A stretch of DNA of 28,734 nt from Gracilaria caudata (Eukaryota > Rhodophyta > Florideophyceae > Gracilariales > Gracilariaceae), in NCBI GenBank assembly GCA_030374735.1, contig JASCIV010000254.1, positions 1 to 28,734 of the forward strand, written 5' to 3'. The notes beneath the pieces were generated by a model. It was not told the origin of the DNA and ran no database searches. It was given only the letters and a program-made list of their open reading frames with translations. A program made the position numbers and the translations under genes. Below are positions 28,016 to 28,734 of the stretch, piece after piece; the first letter of the stretch is position 1, and the number at the start of each line of letters is the position of its first letter.

Positions 28016-28734
28016 TTATGAATGATCACCCCTCATCGACCACAGATGATGCGATAATGCATCAGTGAGGCTTCGGTGAGTCTCCTCGTTCGTGACGAGA
28101 TCTTCGAGTGCTAGCAATCCTTGTAAACCCTCCAATGCATGTAACGTTGACATTGGGGATTGATTAACGTTTGAACTCGGACCGATTGATGACGTCTCTG
28201 TGTTTTCGTCTGTGAATTCTTCGACCACGCTTATCGACTCACCACTCTCTCCAACTTCGTCTTGGAGCTCTCCTTTGTAATCCATGTCTACAAGCATATT
28301 ATGTAGTATAATGCAAACTTGACTGATTAGAATAATCATCTCGTCACTCCATTCACAACGCTCGTGTCGCAGAACCTTGAAGCGTCCCTGAAGCGCTCCG
28401 AACAGACGCTCAATATCTTTCCGGGTTGACTCTTGCCTTCCAGTCATGTTGATCTCGCGCTCATTAACTGCGGCATGATTGGGACCAACAAATATTGCCC
28501 ATCTAGGATATATCCCATCAACTAAGAAGTAGAGTAGACCGTTGTGGGTTTCTCCATTGATTGTGAAACCCTCCGGAAGTCTTATGCGCCGGTTGCCAGA
28601 AAGTATGTCAATGAATAAAGGACTATTATTGTGGTATAGTGGGCCGAGCGGTGTGATACGTGTGCGAGAGCGTCGCGCGTGCGCGTGTGCGATGCGGTGC
28701 GCTACAGCGAGGCACGGCGCTACGGCGATGCGTG
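28016..28734 (-). CDS. PIF/Harbinger DDE transposase, C-terminal part (partial)
   Basis: The frame is open from the window edge to the stop at 28016, about 238 residues. Well-conserved Harbinger (plant transposon protein) segments are NNSPLFIDILSG, YFLVDGIYPRWAIFVGP, ESTRKDIERLFGALQGRF and CIILHNMLVD. The Glu of DIERLFG is in the place of the catalytic third acidic residue. The C-terminal 85 residues are acidic and Ser-rich. Upstream of base 28640 the DNA turns into GCGCGTGCG-like sequence and the translation (HAHARRSRTRITPLG) no longer looks like the family; the second catalytic Asp (the ND of a typical NDINVL) is not found. The N-terminal part with the first Asp is outside the window or lost. 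Confidence 0.85.
   Translation of the reverse strand, partial: RIAVAPCLAVAHRIAHAHARRSRTRITPLGPLYHNNSPLFIDILSGNRRIRLPEGFTINGETHNGLLYFLVDGIYPRWAIFVGPNHAAVNEREINMTGRQESTRKDIERLFGALQGRFKVLRHERCEWSDEMIILISQVCIILHNMLVDMDYKGELQDEVGESGESISVVEEFTDENTETSSIGPSSNVNQSPMSTLHALEGLQGLLALEDLVTNEETHRSLTDALSHHLWSMRGDHS

Larger units (their letters stand above)
26604..28734. mobile_element. PIF/Harbinger DNA transposon, left end to window edge
   Basis: Two ORFs of the kind carried by PIF/Harbinger elements lie here: a Myb/SANT-like protein (plus) and a DDE transposase (minus), converging tail to tail. The likely left terminus is GAGCATGTCTATCAGTGGGG from 26607, preceded by TAA (26604-26606), the usual 3-bp target site of this superfamily. 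A subterminal near-copy of CATGTCTATCAGT (CATCCCTATCAGT, about 26674-26686) and AGCT/AAAGCT words follow, as is common near Harbinger ends. The right terminus is outside the window, so TSD and terminal inverted repeat cannot be confirmed. Confidence 0.65.

Noticed and set aside
1..28734. tRNA, rRNA or CRISPR arrays
   Set aside because: No cloverleaf with a T-loop consensus, no rRNA-like segment and no regularly spaced identical repeats were seen on reading both strands; a covariance-model search was not possible.

Overview
This window is nuclear DNA from a photosynthetic eukaryote. Genes carry short GT..AG introns (about 66-187 nt, usually zero to two per gene), TATA boxes lie upstream of two genes, and there is no operon structure. 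One protein (minus strand, 15420-16240) has a plastid-plus-thylakoid-lumen leader. Few short introns, tight spacing and a lumenal pentapeptide protein together fit a red alga best, but this is inference and no rRNA or other taxonomic marker lies in the window.

Layout. 1-861: GC-rich, hairpin-rich, no gene. 862-2270 (+): three-exon PIN-like/auxin-efflux-family transporter. 2969-4081 (+): UBX/SEP protein of the p47 (NSFL1C/Shp1) type, a Cdc48/p97 cofactor. 4789-5789 (-): two-exon XRCC2-like RecA/Rad51-family recombination protein. 7148-7558 (-): unrecognised acidic protein with a bipartite nuclear localisation signal and an upstream TATA box. 9034-9948 (-): divergent protein kinase resembling PDK1. 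10101-10590 (-): a region with two overlapping open frames. 10621-11240 (+): centrin, apparently starting in a 6-nt coding exon. 11908-13041 (-): protein with two tandem PPC/DUF296-like domains. 14146-14553 (-): uncertain small protein. 14640-14920: direct repeats flanking a perfect 20-bp-arm inverted repeat. 15420-16240 (-): thylakoid-lumen pentapeptide protein. 16241-18467: gene-poor, with a low-complexity stretch. 18468-19811 (-): ER membrane PDI with ERGIC-N and COPII-coated-ERV domains (PDI-C/PDIL5-4 type). 20534-22060 (+): coiled-coil protein behind a good TATA box. 22947-23537 (-): C2H2 zinc-finger protein. 24366-24882 (+): possible two-exon small gene. 25567-25937 (-): aminoglycoside-phosphotransferase-like fragment. 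26604 to the right edge: a PIF/Harbinger DNA transposon with a Myb/SANT-like ORF and a DDE transposase ORF meeting tail to tail.

The genes do not form a pathway. They are unrelated housekeeping functions (membrane transport, p97 cofactor, recombination, signalling, centrin, ER folding, lumen protein) with repeats between them and a transposon at the right edge. I found no convincing new biological system. The points most worth checking are the Harbinger element with its composition break near base 28640, the tandem-PPC protein, the centrin with an inferred microexon and degenerate N-terminal EF hands, and the non-coding palindromes and repeats. All intron boundaries are inferred from splice consensus, reading phase and protein-family fit, not from transcripts.
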